Shown: positions 1 through 7,067 of the stretch, piece by piece
Layout of the letters: each line of letters starts with the position of its first letter
Numbering within the stretch: position 1 is the first letter of the stretch
Assembly: GCA_038230275.1 (NCBI GenBank)
Contig: JBBRNO010000126.1
Coordinates: 1 to 20,217 of the forward strand
Length of the DNA stretch: 20,217 nt
Source of the DNA: JANXXV01 sp038230275
Lineage (GTDB): Bacteria > Acidobacteriota > Terriglobia > Bryobacterales > Bryobacteraceae
Direction: 5' to 3'
Made by a program: the position numbers and the translations under genes
The notes under the pieces: generated by a model
What the model was told of the DNA's origin: nothing
The model's database searches: none
Seen by the model: only the letters and a program-made list of their open reading frames with translations

Positions 1-612
1 CAGACTCCAGTCAAGCTCTTCAGGCCGGTATGTAAAGTCTTTGGGAGGATGACGGAAAAAGCCGCGATTGGCAATCCACCACGTGCGGACCAGAGAGACT
101 TTCCCGATCAGCCCCGAATCGAAGAATCGCTGTTTAGCCTCGAGAAAGTGCGGCCCGCTTTTTTGTTGCGTGCCCACCTGAACCACTCGACCCGTGCGAT
201 TGACCTCCTTAACGATGTCGTGACCTTCCTCGATGCGCCACGTCATCGGTTTTTCGAGGAAGACATCCTTACCTGAGCCGAGCGCATCGAGCAGAACCGG
301 CGTATGCCAGTGGTCGGAGACCGACACGACAACCGCGTCAATGTCCTTCCGGTCGAGAACACGCCGGTAGTCCTTGACGGGGGGTGCCTTGACATTCGAT
401 TGCTGGCGCGCCGCCTCTGCGCGGGTTTCGTAGACGTCGCAAACCGAGACGACTTCTGCATCCGTTCGTAGCGCCAGGCGCCGGGCATGGAATGCGCCGC
501 GCGAACCAGCGCCGACTATGCCAAAACGAAGGCGGTCGTTGGCTCCCGCCACCTTCGTTTGCGAGAGTGCGGACGATCCGGCGGCCACGAGAAGTTCGCG
601 TCGAGTTGGCAT
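1..612 (-). CDS. Gfo/Idh/MocA-family NAD(P)-dependent oxidoreductase, 3' part beyond the window
   Basis: The 204 visible codons are open from an ATG at 610-612 to the window edge, so the C-terminus is missing. A Rossmann dinucleotide motif G-x-G-x-x-G lies at residues 34-39 and the family's E-K-P motif at residues 120-122, with the D-H-W-H-T-P stretch just before it (100-105). This is the N-terminal NAD(P) domain followed by the start of the C-terminal alpha/beta substrate domain. Members oxidise or epimerise sugars, inositols and their derivatives; the substrate cannot be read from the sequence. The N-terminus has a twin-arginine pair (residues 4-5) before a weakly hydrophobic stretch, as in the Tat-exported group of this family, but the signal is short and could be degenerate. 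It is divergent from the recombinase and glucose-dehydrogenase-like genes to the right. No clear Shine-Dalgarno precedes the ATG. Confidence 0.9.
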   Translation of the reverse strand, partial: MPTRRELLVAAGSSALSQTKVAGANDRLRFGIVGAGSRGAFHARRLALRTDAEVVSVCDVYETRAEAARQQSNVKAPPVKDYRRVLDRKDIDAVVVSVSDHWHTPVLLDALGSGKDVFLEKPMTWRIEEGHDIVKEVNRTGRVVQVGTQQKSGPHFLEAKQRFFDSGLIGKVSLVRTWWIANRGFFRHPPKDFTYRPEELDWSL

Positions 613-645
613 ACGGGCAGAGTTTATCACAGTGAGAAGCTAGCG

Positions 646-739
646 TTTGCTCGAATCAAAGCTGCCGGATGTGCGCATTTATTGCAAAAAGGCTTCTGGC
701 GGGCGCTGGGATCGGCCCGAACTCCATAAGTTGATAGTG
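646..739 (+). pseudogene. Frameshifted relic of a serine recombinase N-terminal domain
   Basis: About 90 bases match the intact recombinase gene at codons 21-49. The frame first reads K-A-A-G-C around 658-672. After a net 2-base loss near 673-691 it continues as A-S-G-G-R-W-D-R-P-E-L-H-K-L from 692. The intact gene reads A-S-G-G-R-W-D-R-P-E-L-H-R-L from 1095. Third-position differences show it is an older paralogue rather than a fresh duplication. The catalytic-Ser part and everything after residue ~50 are missing, so it cannot encode an enzyme. It marks a previous occupation of this intergenic spot by a related element. Confidence 0.75.
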
Positions 740-871
740 TTTGTTCCTGGTTGCAGACCTCCGTGCGTGAAGAAGCGGTGTCAGCAGAAGTCACACATCT
801 AATTATAGTGACACGCCGCCATTCGATATGCGAAGGGCGTGCAGCGTCAATACAGGCGCGGCCGTACCGGG

Positions 872-895
872 TTGCACAAACATTCGTTTCTGCAA
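872..895. repeat. Imperfect palindrome (REP-like)
   Basis: The left arm TTGCA-c-AAAC and right arm GTTT-c-TGCAA flank ATTC, with one C:C mismatch per stem. Its size and layout fit a dispersed hairpin repeat. Only a genome-wide copy count would show that it is dispersed; that is inference. Confidence 0.45.
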
Positions 896-918
896 TACTA
901 TGCCGAATCTGCGTTTCT

Positions 919-942
919 GTGGATTTCGGCGTGGATTTCGGC
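919..942 (+). repeat. Perfect 12-bp tandem duplication
   Basis: The unit GTGGATTTCGGC occurs twice in direct succession at 919-930 and 931-942. Directly repeated short units upstream of a serine recombinase could be part of a recombination site, or simple slippage. Confidence 0.8.
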
Positions 943-961
943 GCTGCATAAACGCATCGCT

Positions 962-987
962 TAATGTAAACTAATGGCAATACATTA
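962..987. promoter_or_regulatory. Inverted repeat overlapping the recombinase promoter/start, candidate recombinase binding site
   Basis: TAATGTA (962-968) and its exact reverse complement TACATTA (981-987) are separated by 12 bases, giving a 26-base dyad ending 5 bases before the ATG. Serine resolvases bind imperfect dyads of about 28 bp and often repress their own gene from such sites (family knowledge). The right arm also contains a -10-like TACATT (981-986) 6 bases before the start codon. Function as crossover site or operator is inferred. Confidence 0.4.
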
Positions 988-992
988 TTGCA

Positions 993-1574
993 ATGCTTAT
1001 CGGTTACGCCCGAATCTCAACCAACCATCACGAAACCGCCATGCAAGTGGCGGCGTTGAAGGCGGCTGGGTGCGAGCGCATCTTTCGAGAGAAGGCCTCC
1101 GGTGGCCGCTGGGATCGGCCTGAACTGCACCGGCTAATCGATCAACTCCGCAGCAGTGACGTGCTTGTGGTTTGGAAACTGGATCGGCTATCGCGTTCCC
1201 TTCGAGACGTCCTCACGATCATGGAACGGCTCGGGGAAGCCGAAGCCGGATTCCGCAGCCTGACCGAAGCCATCGACACGACCACGCCTGCCGGTCGGAT
1301 TATGATGCAGATGATTGGCGCTTTTGCGGAGTTCGAACGGGCCATGCTGAAGGAACGCACCAAGGCCGGTTTGGATGCGGCCCGCGAGGAGGGACGGATT
1401 GGTGGACGCCGCCCGAAACTGTCGCCTCAACAACAGGCGGAGATCCGGAAGATGGTTTCCAAGGGCGACAAGACGGCTGCGGATGCGGCACGCCTATTCA
1501 AGATCCACCCGGCGACGGTCTGCCGGCTCCTCGCCCGGTCGGCATCAGCCAAGAAGGCCAGCTATGCCAAATAA
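993..1574 (+). CDS. Serine recombinase (resolvase/invertase family), full length
   Basis: This 193-residue protein has the length of a small serine resolvase or invertase. The nucleophile is Ser9 in the Y-A-R-I-S-T motif. Arg7, Arg65 and Arg68 (in D-R-L-S-R-S) correspond to the catalytic arginines of gamma-delta resolvase. The long E helix follows (about residues 100-130, through G-A-F-A-E-F-E-R), then a C-terminal helix-turn-helix of the A-A-D-A-A-R-L-F-K-I-H-P-A-T-V type at about 155-185. It cuts and rejoins DNA at short dyad sites, resolving cointegrates or inverting segments. No transposase is next to it, so it is an orphan or the surviving part of a Tn3-like or invertible element. There is no Shine-Dalgarno; a -10-like box sits 6 bases upstream, so a leaderless mRNA is possible. 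A relic of a paralogue lies about 250 bases upstream. Confidence 0.95.
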   Translation: MLIGYARISTNHHETAMQVAALKAAGCERIFREKASGGRWDRPELHRLIDQLRSSDVLVVWKLDRLSRSLRDVLTIMERLGEAEAGFRSLTEAIDTTTPAGRIMMQMIGAFAEFERAMLKERTKAGLDAAREEGRIGGRRPKLSPQQQAEIRKMVSKGDKTAADAARLFKIHPATVCRLLARSASAKKASYAK

Positions 1575-1592
1575 TGTTGACGACCGATGCTC

Positions 1593-1611
1593 ACAATTCT
1601 CAAAGTGACAG
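1593..1611 (+). repeat. IS-end-like motif, near-copy of one at 19684-19701
   Basis: ACAATT-ctc-AAAGTGACAG here nearly matches ACAATT-ag-AAAGTGACAG at the other end of the window, in the same orientation. On the minus strand both begin CTGTCACTTT, which resembles terminal repeats of IS21/IS481-type elements as I recall them. No transposase lies beside either copy. The reading as solo IS ends is an inference. Confidence 0.3.
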
Positions 1612-1617
1612 ACTAAC

Positions 1618-2628
1618 GTGCGTGCCGTAACGCTCGACTACCACACCCGCCGCCTGCAGCAGCGCGAAGTTCCCGACCCCGCGATCACCAGCGGCACGCA
1701 GGTACTCTTCCGTGTCCTGGAAGCCGGCGTATGCGGCACAGACCGCGAACTGGCGAACTTTAAGTTCGGTGCGCCGCCCCAAGGCGAACAGTTCCTCATC
1801 CTGGGCCATGAGGCATTGGGGGAAGTAGTCGCCATCGGCAGTGCCGTCACCACACTCAAACCAGGAGACCTGGTCGTGCCGACGGTCCGTCGTGCTTGTG
1901 CCCCCGCCTGCATATCCTGCGGACGAAGCCGGCGCGATCTCTGCGTCACCGGAAACTACACCGAGCGTGGCATCCTCCAAGCCCACGGCTACTTCGCCGG
2001 ATTCGCAGTGGACGAAGCTGCCGACTTGATCGCCATCCCCTCTGGTCTCGTCGAATTCGGCGTCCTGATTGAACCCCTCAGCGTAGTAGAAAAGGCGATC
2101 CAGACGGCGTTCCGTATTCATGAGCCGGGAGCTTCCGCCGGCATCGTGCAAGGAGCCGGAACAATTGGGATCCTCGCCGCTCTCGCCCTCCAACTCCGCG
2201 GCATCGACGTGACGGTAGTCTCGCTGGAGCCGGAAACCAGCCCGCGCGCCGCGTTAATCCGGCAGGTGGGAATTCGCTACACCAATTCGAAAACTGCCGC
2301 GAAGGCCGACATTGTCATTGAAGCCACCGGCAATCCCGCCGCAGCTCTGGAGGCCGTCGGAATGCTGGCGCCGCTAGGAACAATGATCGCCCTGGGCGCA
2401 TGCGTAGCCCAGGGCCGCTTCTCGTTCTTCGATCTGGTAGTGCACAACCGGACCATAACCGGCAGCGTCAACGCCAGCCCTGAAGCGTTCGCTCAAGCCG
2501 TCAAAGATCTACCGGGCTTCCCGCCCGCGACCCTCCGTGGCATGATCCACCGCGTGCCGTTCGGCGATTTCGAAAAATCCATCCTGGGCCCGCCCGATTC
2601 CCACCCAAAGTTAGTCCACACAATCTAA
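1618..2628 (+). CDS. Zinc-dependent MDR dehydrogenase, glucose 1-dehydrogenase-like
   Basis: This 336-residue protein has the two-domain medium-chain dehydrogenase layout. Catalytic-zinc ligands are Cys39 (in V-C-G-T-D-R-E), His64-Glu65 and Glu152 (E-P-L-S). The structural zinc lobe has Cys94, Cys98, Cys101 and Cys109. The coenzyme motif G-A-G-T-I-G is at 179-184. The G-T-D-R-E signature and the way the second domain starts are like archaeal-type glucose/galactose dehydrogenases, which oxidise aldoses to aldonolactones with NAD(P). The true substrate is unknown. The start is GTG at 1618, chosen because the homologous N-terminus begins there; no Shine-Dalgarno is visible. It ends 20 bases from the convergent TonB-C gene. 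The recombinase island directly upstream may have separated it from its original promoter or neighbours. Confidence 0.88.
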   Translation: MRAVTLDYHTRRLQQREVPDPAITSGTQVLFRVLEAGVCGTDRELANFKFGAPPQGEQFLILGHEALGEVVAIGSAVTTLKPGDLVVPTVRRACAPACISCGRSRRDLCVTGNYTERGILQAHGYFAGFAVDEAADLIAIPSGLVEFGVLIEPLSVVEKAIQTAFRIHEPGASAGIVQGAGTIGILAALALQLRGIDVTVVSLEPETSPRAALIRQVGIRYTNSKTAAKADIVIEATGNPAAALEAVGMLAPLGTMIALGACVAQGRFSFFDLVVHNRTITGSVNASPEAFAQAVKDLPGFPPATLRGMIHRVPFGDFEKSILGPPDSHPKLVHTI

Positions 2629-2648
2629 CGCGCTCGATCAAATCATCC

Positions 2649-4091
2649 TCACTGCGACAACGCGAAATTCACGTCGACGGTGGATAACACCTCCACTGGC
2701 TCGCCGTTGACAGTCGTTGGGTTGTACTTCGACCGTCGCACGGAATCACGGGATTCGACATACAGGGCCAGTGGCCCGCTGACAAGCTCTACGCTATCCA
2801 TCGTCCCCTGCTTGCCGATCACCACATTGAATCGCACCGTCCCTTGGATACCCAGTTGTTTGGCAACGGAAGGGTAACTCGGCTTGGGCTGCTTGACCAG
2901 TTTGCTGGCCATAACGATCCCTCCTACCCTGATAGTTGTGGGCCGCGTAAGGCCGGATGATTCCTTGGGGTCCGCAGGGGCAACAGTGGATTCACACGTA
3001 GCCGGCGCATCCGCGTACACCGTTCGGGCCCGCTCCAACAACTTCGCGCAATCAGATGCATACGCTGCAGGCAGTTGGCCCGAGGCCTCCAGAGCATGTC
3101 CTCCAGCGGTAAACGTCGCGAGCCCCGACAATAGCACCTTAGCGTCATTGGTCTGTGCCAAGATGACTTTCGCCCTAGGCATGAAGTCAACATACGGTTT
3201 GGACGACACGGGAAGCCCGCTATTGAGGTCGATCCCGTTCACGCCCAAAGCAGCCAGTCCATACAGATCTCCAAGCCAGATGTGGCTCATTCGATGTTTA
3301 CCGCGCACAGCGGTCAGTAATGCCTCGGCTTTCTCGAAATCCGCAATTCTCAGGAAATTTACCGCATTCCCCAGAATCGCCATGTTGCTTGGATTTTTCC
3401 GAATCTGATCGAGCCAAATCTGCCGGACCTCCCGGAATCCATCAGCATCCGCAAGCGGCCCCGCGCTAACGTTGATCAACGCCAGCGGGCCCCCTAAGAT
3501 TTCCGCATCCGGATGATTCGCCACTAACCACGCGATGTGCCGGGCTCGGGCCTTCACAAGCTCCGGGGCATTCAGTCCGCCAGCCTCGCCCGCGTAACAA
3601 GCCAGCAATCTTGATCTCGCGCCCACATCGTCCGGGCTCGATTTAAGACGATTTTCCAACTTGCCCGCGCCCGCAGCATCTAATCGAGATCCAGCTTTTA
3701 TTTGTTCTTGCAATTCGTTCGCGCGACCCCCCCAGCTGCGTTGGAACGCCCGCGCAAGCTGAGCAGTGATAGCTCTACGCACCGGAACTACCAAACGAAC
3801 CGAGAACGAAACAGCCTTTCCCCCCTCAGTTGCTGGTTCATAAACCCACAACGCCAGCGCTTCCACTACATTATTCGGCAGGCTGCTCCCCGCCGCTTCC
3901 AGCGAAAAGGGAATGCCATGAGAATCGATCACCATATCCACCGTCGTGAAATCCACCGCGTAGCCGCTGGTCAGTCCTGCATAGTCAGGCTCACCCCGTT
4001 TTACAATTACTGGCGGGTTCACAGTCTTCTGCGCGGCCAATGGCGGAACTGCCAAAGCGGCAGATAAAAGGATCAATAAAAATACTTTCAT
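2649..4091 (-). CDS. Secreted protein with C-terminal TonB-like domain and a second, divergent copy at the N-terminus
   Basis: The preferred start is the ATG at 4089-4091, because it directly precedes a classic signal peptide (M-K-V-F-L-L-I-L-L-S-A-A-L-A...A-Q-K); an upstream in-frame ATG would bury it. The mature part of the 480-residue protein begins with a divergent TonB_C-like segment (about 25-105, ending in W-V-Y-E-P-A-T and V-S-F-S-V-R-L-V-V-P-V). A long helical, TPR-like middle follows (about 115-370). A canonical TonB_C domain closes it (about 385-480, with P-S-Y-P-S-V-A-K and G-T-V-R-F-N-V-V-I-G). There is no N-terminal membrane anchor of TonB type, so it is likely periplasmic and not a classical TonB. 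Its role is unknown. It is convergent with the dehydrogenase and divergent from the sugar isomerase. Confidence 0.8.
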   Translation of the reverse strand: MKVFLLILLSAALAVPPLAAQKTVNPPVIVKRGEPDYAGLTSGYAVDFTTVDMVIDSHGIPFSLEAAGSSLPNNVVEALALWVYEPATEGGKAVSFSVRLVVPVRRAITAQLARAFQRSWGGRANELQEQIKAGSRLDAAGAGKLENRLKSSPDDVGARSRLLACYAGEAGGLNAPELVKARARHIAWLVANHPDAEILGGPLALINVSAGPLADADGFREVRQIWLDQIRKNPSNMAILGNAVNFLRIADFEKAEALLTAVRGKHRMSHIWLGDLYGLAALGVNGIDLNSGLPVSSKPYVDFMPRAKVILAQTNDAKVLLSGLATFTAGGHALEASGQLPAAYASDCAKLLERARTVYADAPATCESTVAPADPKESSGLTRPTTIRVGGIVMASKLVKQPKPSYPSVAKQLGIQGTVRFNVVIGKQGTMDSVELVSGPLALYVESRDSVRRSKYNPTTVNGEPVEVLSTVDVNFALSQ

Positions 4092-4103
4092 GAGAAGCGG
4101 TGC

Positions 4104-4113
4104 GACAATTGTC
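4104..4113. promoter_or_regulatory. Perfect 10-bp palindrome upstream of the TonB-C gene
   Basis: GACAATTGTC lies 12 bases upstream of the TonB-C gene start, in the 134-base divergent intergenic region. A short perfect palindrome here could be an operator, but a 10-mer can also occur by chance. Confidence 0.2.
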
Positions 4114-4188
4114 CCACGTAATTCCGCTAGTTGGTCACTGCCGCGCTGCGCCAAACTCCCTCGCCCCACTGTCGCCCAGCCAAATTCT

Positions 4189-4216
4189 TTGACTCCAGCC
4201 CTCCCGCTAGTACACT
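4189..4216 (+). promoter_or_regulatory. Candidate sigma70-type promoter of the isomerase-epimerase pair
   Basis: TTGACT (4189-4194) and TACACT (4211-4216) are separated by 16 bases. The predicted transcription start (about 4222-4226) is at or next to the ATG at 4226, and no Shine-Dalgarno exists, so translation would be leaderless or nearly so. This is predicted from consensus only. Confidence 0.45.
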
Positions 4217-4225
4217 AAATACTTG

Positions 4226-5065
4226 ATGAGTTCCTTTTTCCGGCAGGCTATCTGCAACGAAGTTTTCAAAGATTGGCAGTTCGACGACGCCTGCAAGGCG
4301 ATCCGCGCCGCCGGCTACACCGGCATCGAAATAGCGCCGTTCACACTGGCCGAAGACCCCGCCACCGTCACTCCCGCAGAGCGCGTCGAGTACAAGCAGA
4401 TGATGGCAGGCGAAGGCCTCACCTTTGTCGGACTTCACTGGCTGATGGCATCCCCCAAAGGCCTCCACGTCACCACTCCAGACCAGGCCGTCCGTGAGCG
4501 AAGCTGGCTACACGTCCGCAATTTGATAGACCTCAGTGCAGACCTCGGCCCGGATTCGATCCTCGTTTTCGGCTCCCCATTCCAGCGCACCAGCACCGGC
4601 GGGCTCACCCGCGAGGAGGCCACCAGGCATTACGTCGACGGACTGGCCGCCGTCGCGCCGCACGCCGCCGAGCGTGGCGTCACCATCCTGATGGAAGCCC
4701 TCCCCATCGGCCAGTGCGACGTAGTGCAGACCCTGGACGAAGCCGCTGAACTGGTTCGCCAGATCGGCAGCCCGGCCATCCGCACCATGTACGACACGCA
4801 CAATGCAGTGGACGAAGTGGAGGCGCACGAAATCCTGGTGGATCGCCACTTCGATCTTATCCGCCACATCCACGTCAATGAATTGGACGGCAAACACCCA
4901 ACCGCGGGCGGCTTCGATTTCAAGCCCGTTTTTGCCACTCTCAAGCGGCGTAATTATGAAGGTTGGATCTCGCTCGAAGCCTTCGATTTCACCCCGGGCG
5001 CGGAGAGAATCGCCAATGAGTCGCTGCACTATCTGGAAACCGAAATAGCGAGGCTCGAAATATGA
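4226..5065 (+). CDS. Sugar phosphate isomerase/epimerase (AP-endonuclease-2-type TIM barrel)
   Basis: The 279-residue protein fits a xylose-isomerase-like TIM barrel. Metal-site stretches occur in the expected order: I-L-M-E-A-L-P (metal Glu), Y-D-T-H-N (metal Asp and His), H-I-H-V-N-E and S-L-E-A-F-D (final Glu). Members isomerise or epimerise free or phosphorylated ketoses and related hydroxy-acids; the substrate is not determined. ATG at 4226 is preferred to the TTG one codon upstream, because it lies right behind a promoter-like pair and begins the family N-terminus (F-R-Q-A-I-C-N-E-V-F). Its stop overlaps the next gene's start (ATGA at 5062-5065), so the two are translationally coupled and probably act in one sugar pathway. 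Confidence 0.88.
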   Translation: MSSFFRQAICNEVFKDWQFDDACKAIRAAGYTGIEIAPFTLAEDPATVTPAERVEYKQMMAGEGLTFVGLHWLMASPKGLHVTTPDQAVRERSWLHVRNLIDLSADLGPDSILVFGSPFQRTSTGGLTREEATRHYVDGLAAVAPHAAERGVTILMEALPIGQCDVVQTLDEAAELVRQIGSPAIRTMYDTHNAVDEVEAHEILVDRHFDLIRHIHVNELDGKHPTAGGFDFKPVFATLKRRNYEGWISLEAFDFTPGAERIANESLHYLETEIARLEI

Positions 5066-6024
5066 ACGGAAAGATCGTAGTTACCGGCGGCGCCGGATTC
5101 ATCGGCTCGGCGTTGGTACGGGCGGCGCTAAAGGCCGGCTGGGACTCTGTCACCGTCATCGATAATCTGTTAAGCGGTTCCGAGAGGAACTTGGCCGAAG
5201 TTCGTTCCAGCGTTGATCTGCAGCTCATCGACATCCGCGACATCGAAGCTGTAAAACGGGTGGTAGCCGGCGCGGACACCGTGTATCATTTGGCGGCCAT
5301 CCCTTCCGTTCCAAAATCCATCGATGCCCCTGTTCCCTCGCACGACGTGAATGCCAACGGCACGTTCAACGTCTATCTGGGGTGCGCGCAATCGGGCGTC
5401 CGCCGCGTCGTTTACGCCGCCTCTTCGTCAGCCTATGGCGATACCGAAGTGCTGCCCAAAGTGGAGACCATGGCCCCCAGGCCGAAATCCCCCTACGCAG
5501 TGCAGAAGCTGCTGGGTGAACATTACGCTGCCGCATTCCATGCCTGCTTTCACCTGGAGACCGTCTCGCTTCGTTTCTTCAATGTGTACGGCCCGCGCCA
5601 GGATCCCTCCAGCCCCTATTCCGGCGTGCTGTCCATCTTCATGAAGTCGATAATTTCCGGCAAAGCGCCCACCATTTTTGGTGATGGCAACGTCACACGC
5701 GATTTCACTTATGTGGAGGATGTCACCGGCCTGTTGCTGAAGGCCGCGTCCGCATCCGGAGTTTCCGGCAACGTATACAACGCCGGAAACGGCAACCGTT
5801 ATACGCTAAACGAAGTTTGGGACACACTGCAGCAGATCGCCGGTGTCCGCATCCCGGCCACCTACGGTCCGCCCCGCGCCGGCGACGTCCGCGATTCCCA
5901 GGCCGACACCACGGCCGCCGTTCGCGACCTAAAGCACAGCCCGTCATTTTCGCTCGAACAAGGGCTCCGCCTAACGCTCGATTGGTATCGCAAAGATCTG
6001 GCCGCCACCTCAGCGGCGGGTTAA
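5062..6024 (+). CDS. NAD-dependent sugar-nucleotide epimerase/dehydratase (extended SDR, GalE/WbpP-like)
   Basis: The 320-residue protein starts with the extended-SDR nucleotide motif G-G-A-G-F-I-G at 9-15. The Ser-Tyr-Lys set is S122/S123, Y145 and K149 (Y-A-V-Q-K). The substrate half has F-F-N-V-Y-G-P-R-Q and F-G-D-G-N-V-T-R-D-F-T-Y-V. P-S-S-P-Y-S-G-V-L-S-I-F resembles UDP-GlcNAc/GalNAc 4-epimerases of the WbpP group more than classical GalE, but the substrate is inferred. It begins inside the stop of the isomerase gene (ATGA overlap). Its last 15 bases overlap the 3' end of the convergent nucleoside hydrolase gene, so each stop lies in the other gene's coding region. Confidence 0.9.
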   Translation: MNGKIVVTGGAGFIGSALVRAALKAGWDSVTVIDNLLSGSERNLAEVRSSVDLQLIDIRDIEAVKRVVAGADTVYHLAAIPSVPKSIDAPVPSHDVNANGTFNVYLGCAQSGVRRVVYAASSSAYGDTEVLPKVETMAPRPKSPYAVQKLLGEHYAAAFHACFHLETVSLRFFNVYGPRQDPSSPYSGVLSIFMKSIISGKAPTIFGDGNVTRDFTYVEDVTGLLLKAASASGVSGNVYNAGNGNRYTLNEVWDTLQQIAGVRIPATYGPPRAGDVRDSQADTTAAVRDLKHSPSFSLEQGLRLTLDWYRKDLAATSAAG

Positions 6025-7035
6025 CAGGTTCTTGTACATCCGGAAGAATTTCGGAACATCCAGCTCCAGCATTACCTCAACCGGCGTAGCGCCGGGCGCC
6101 AGTTTCCTGTCCAGCTGCCGCACCGCGCCGTAATTCTTGCCGAAGCTGTTTTCCACATCCAAGTAAAGTTTTTCTTGCTTGGTTGCAAAACTGGGATCGA
6201 TCAGATACCCCGCCGCCAGGCAATCCCAGATGTACCCGGTGACGCCGGGCTTCTTCAGAAACTCCGGATAGTGGTTCCCCAGCGAGTCTTTGAACAACTC
6301 GGTGACCGGAGTTCGCACGGCTACAATCTCATCGAACATCGCCCGGGTCATCACCGCGCGATTGCAGATGTCCAGCCCGAACATCACCTTCCGCGGAATC
6401 TTCGAACGCAGCACCACTTGAGCAGCTTCCGGATCGAACCAGAAATTTACCTCGGCCTGCGCCGTCACGTTGCCCGGTACGTGGACATTGCCGCCCATGA
6501 AAACAATCTGCCGGATCTTCGTCTCCAGATCCGGCCGCAGCCGCAGCGCCATGGCAATATTTGTCATGGGCCCGATGGCCAAAACCGTTACCATCCCCGG
6601 ATTTCTTTCGATGGTCCAGATCAGAAAATCCACCGCGCTCTCCCGCTGTACCCGCGCCTTCCCAAGGCTGGTGGTAAACGGCCGGTCGAACGCGGCCATG
6701 TATTCGAACGGACCCCACTGGCGGGCTTCTTCCTTTGCCATCGGCAATGTGTGGACCAATGGAGCTTGCGCTCCAACGTAAAGTGGGACATCCGTGCGGT
6801 GAATTGCCTCCAACGCTTGCCACATAAAGCCGGCGCCCTCGGCGGCCCACGCGTTCCCCGCCACCATCGTCATCCCCAGAATTCGAACTTTTTCCGGACT
6901 CCGCAGCAGCATCACCGCCGCGTGGCCATCGTCCGTGAACAGCAGCGGATCACAATCGACCACAATCTGCTCCGCAGCCACTCCCGGCATCATCCCGCAA
7001 ACTACGCCTGCCGCCAGTAGAATCAGTCGTCTCAT
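6010..7035 (-). CDS. Exported nucleoside hydrolase family protein (inosine/uridine-preferring type)
   Basis: The 341-residue protein has a signal peptide (M-R-R-L-I-L-L-A-A-G-V-V-C-G-M-M-P-G-V-A-A, cut around residue 21), so it is likely periplasmic. The ATG at 7033-7035 is chosen because it directly precedes this signal. The calcium and ribose loop reads D-C-D-P-L-L-F-T-D-D-G-H-A instead of the usual D-T-D-P-G-x-D-D-A. The Asp residues are kept in an extended loop. Other conserved parts are L-A-I-G-P-M-T-N-I-A and M-G-G-N-V. The family hydrolyses the N-glycosidic bond of ribonucleosides; the altered loop makes the substrate uncertain. It is convergent with the epimerase. Its start lies only 32 bases from the divergent pgeF gene. 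Confidence 0.85.
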   Translation of the reverse strand: MRRLILLAAGVVCGMMPGVAAEQIVVDCDPLLFTDDGHAAVMLLRSPEKVRILGMTMVAGNAWAAEGAGFMWQALEAIHRTDVPLYVGAQAPLVHTLPMAKEEARQWGPFEYMAAFDRPFTTSLGKARVQRESAVDFLIWTIERNPGMVTVLAIGPMTNIAMALRLRPDLETKIRQIVFMGGNVHVPGNVTAQAEVNFWFDPEAAQVVLRSKIPRKVMFGLDICNRAVMTRAMFDEIVAVRTPVTELFKDSLGNHYPEFLKKPGVTGYIWDCLAAGYLIDPSFATKQEKLYLDVENSFGKNYGAVRQLDRKLAPGATPVEVMLELDVPKFFRMYKNLLTRR

Positions 7036-7067
7036 TGGAATAGCTAAACTAGTAAAATCACTCCATA

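Larger units (their letters stand above)
740..960. other. Non-coding stretch between the recombinase relic and the intact recombinase
   Basis: No open frame here shows protein-like composition. It holds an imperfect palindrome at 872-895 (TTGCA and AAAC mirrored by GTTT and TGCAA around ATTC) that resembles short dispersed REP-like palindromes, and a perfect tandem duplication of a 12-base unit at 919-942. The region is more AT-rich than the flanking genes. Confidence 0.5.

Noticed and set aside
1172..1630. A 152-codon plus-strand frame inside the recombinase gene
   Set aside because: It is an out-of-frame shadow of a well-supported gene with catalytic residues in the main frame.
6175..7020. 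A 281-codon plus-strand frame opposite the nucleoside hydrolase
   Set aside because: Its His/Arg/Gln-rich translation is the typical antisense of a GC-rich gene, and the minus-strand frame has a signal peptide and family motifs.
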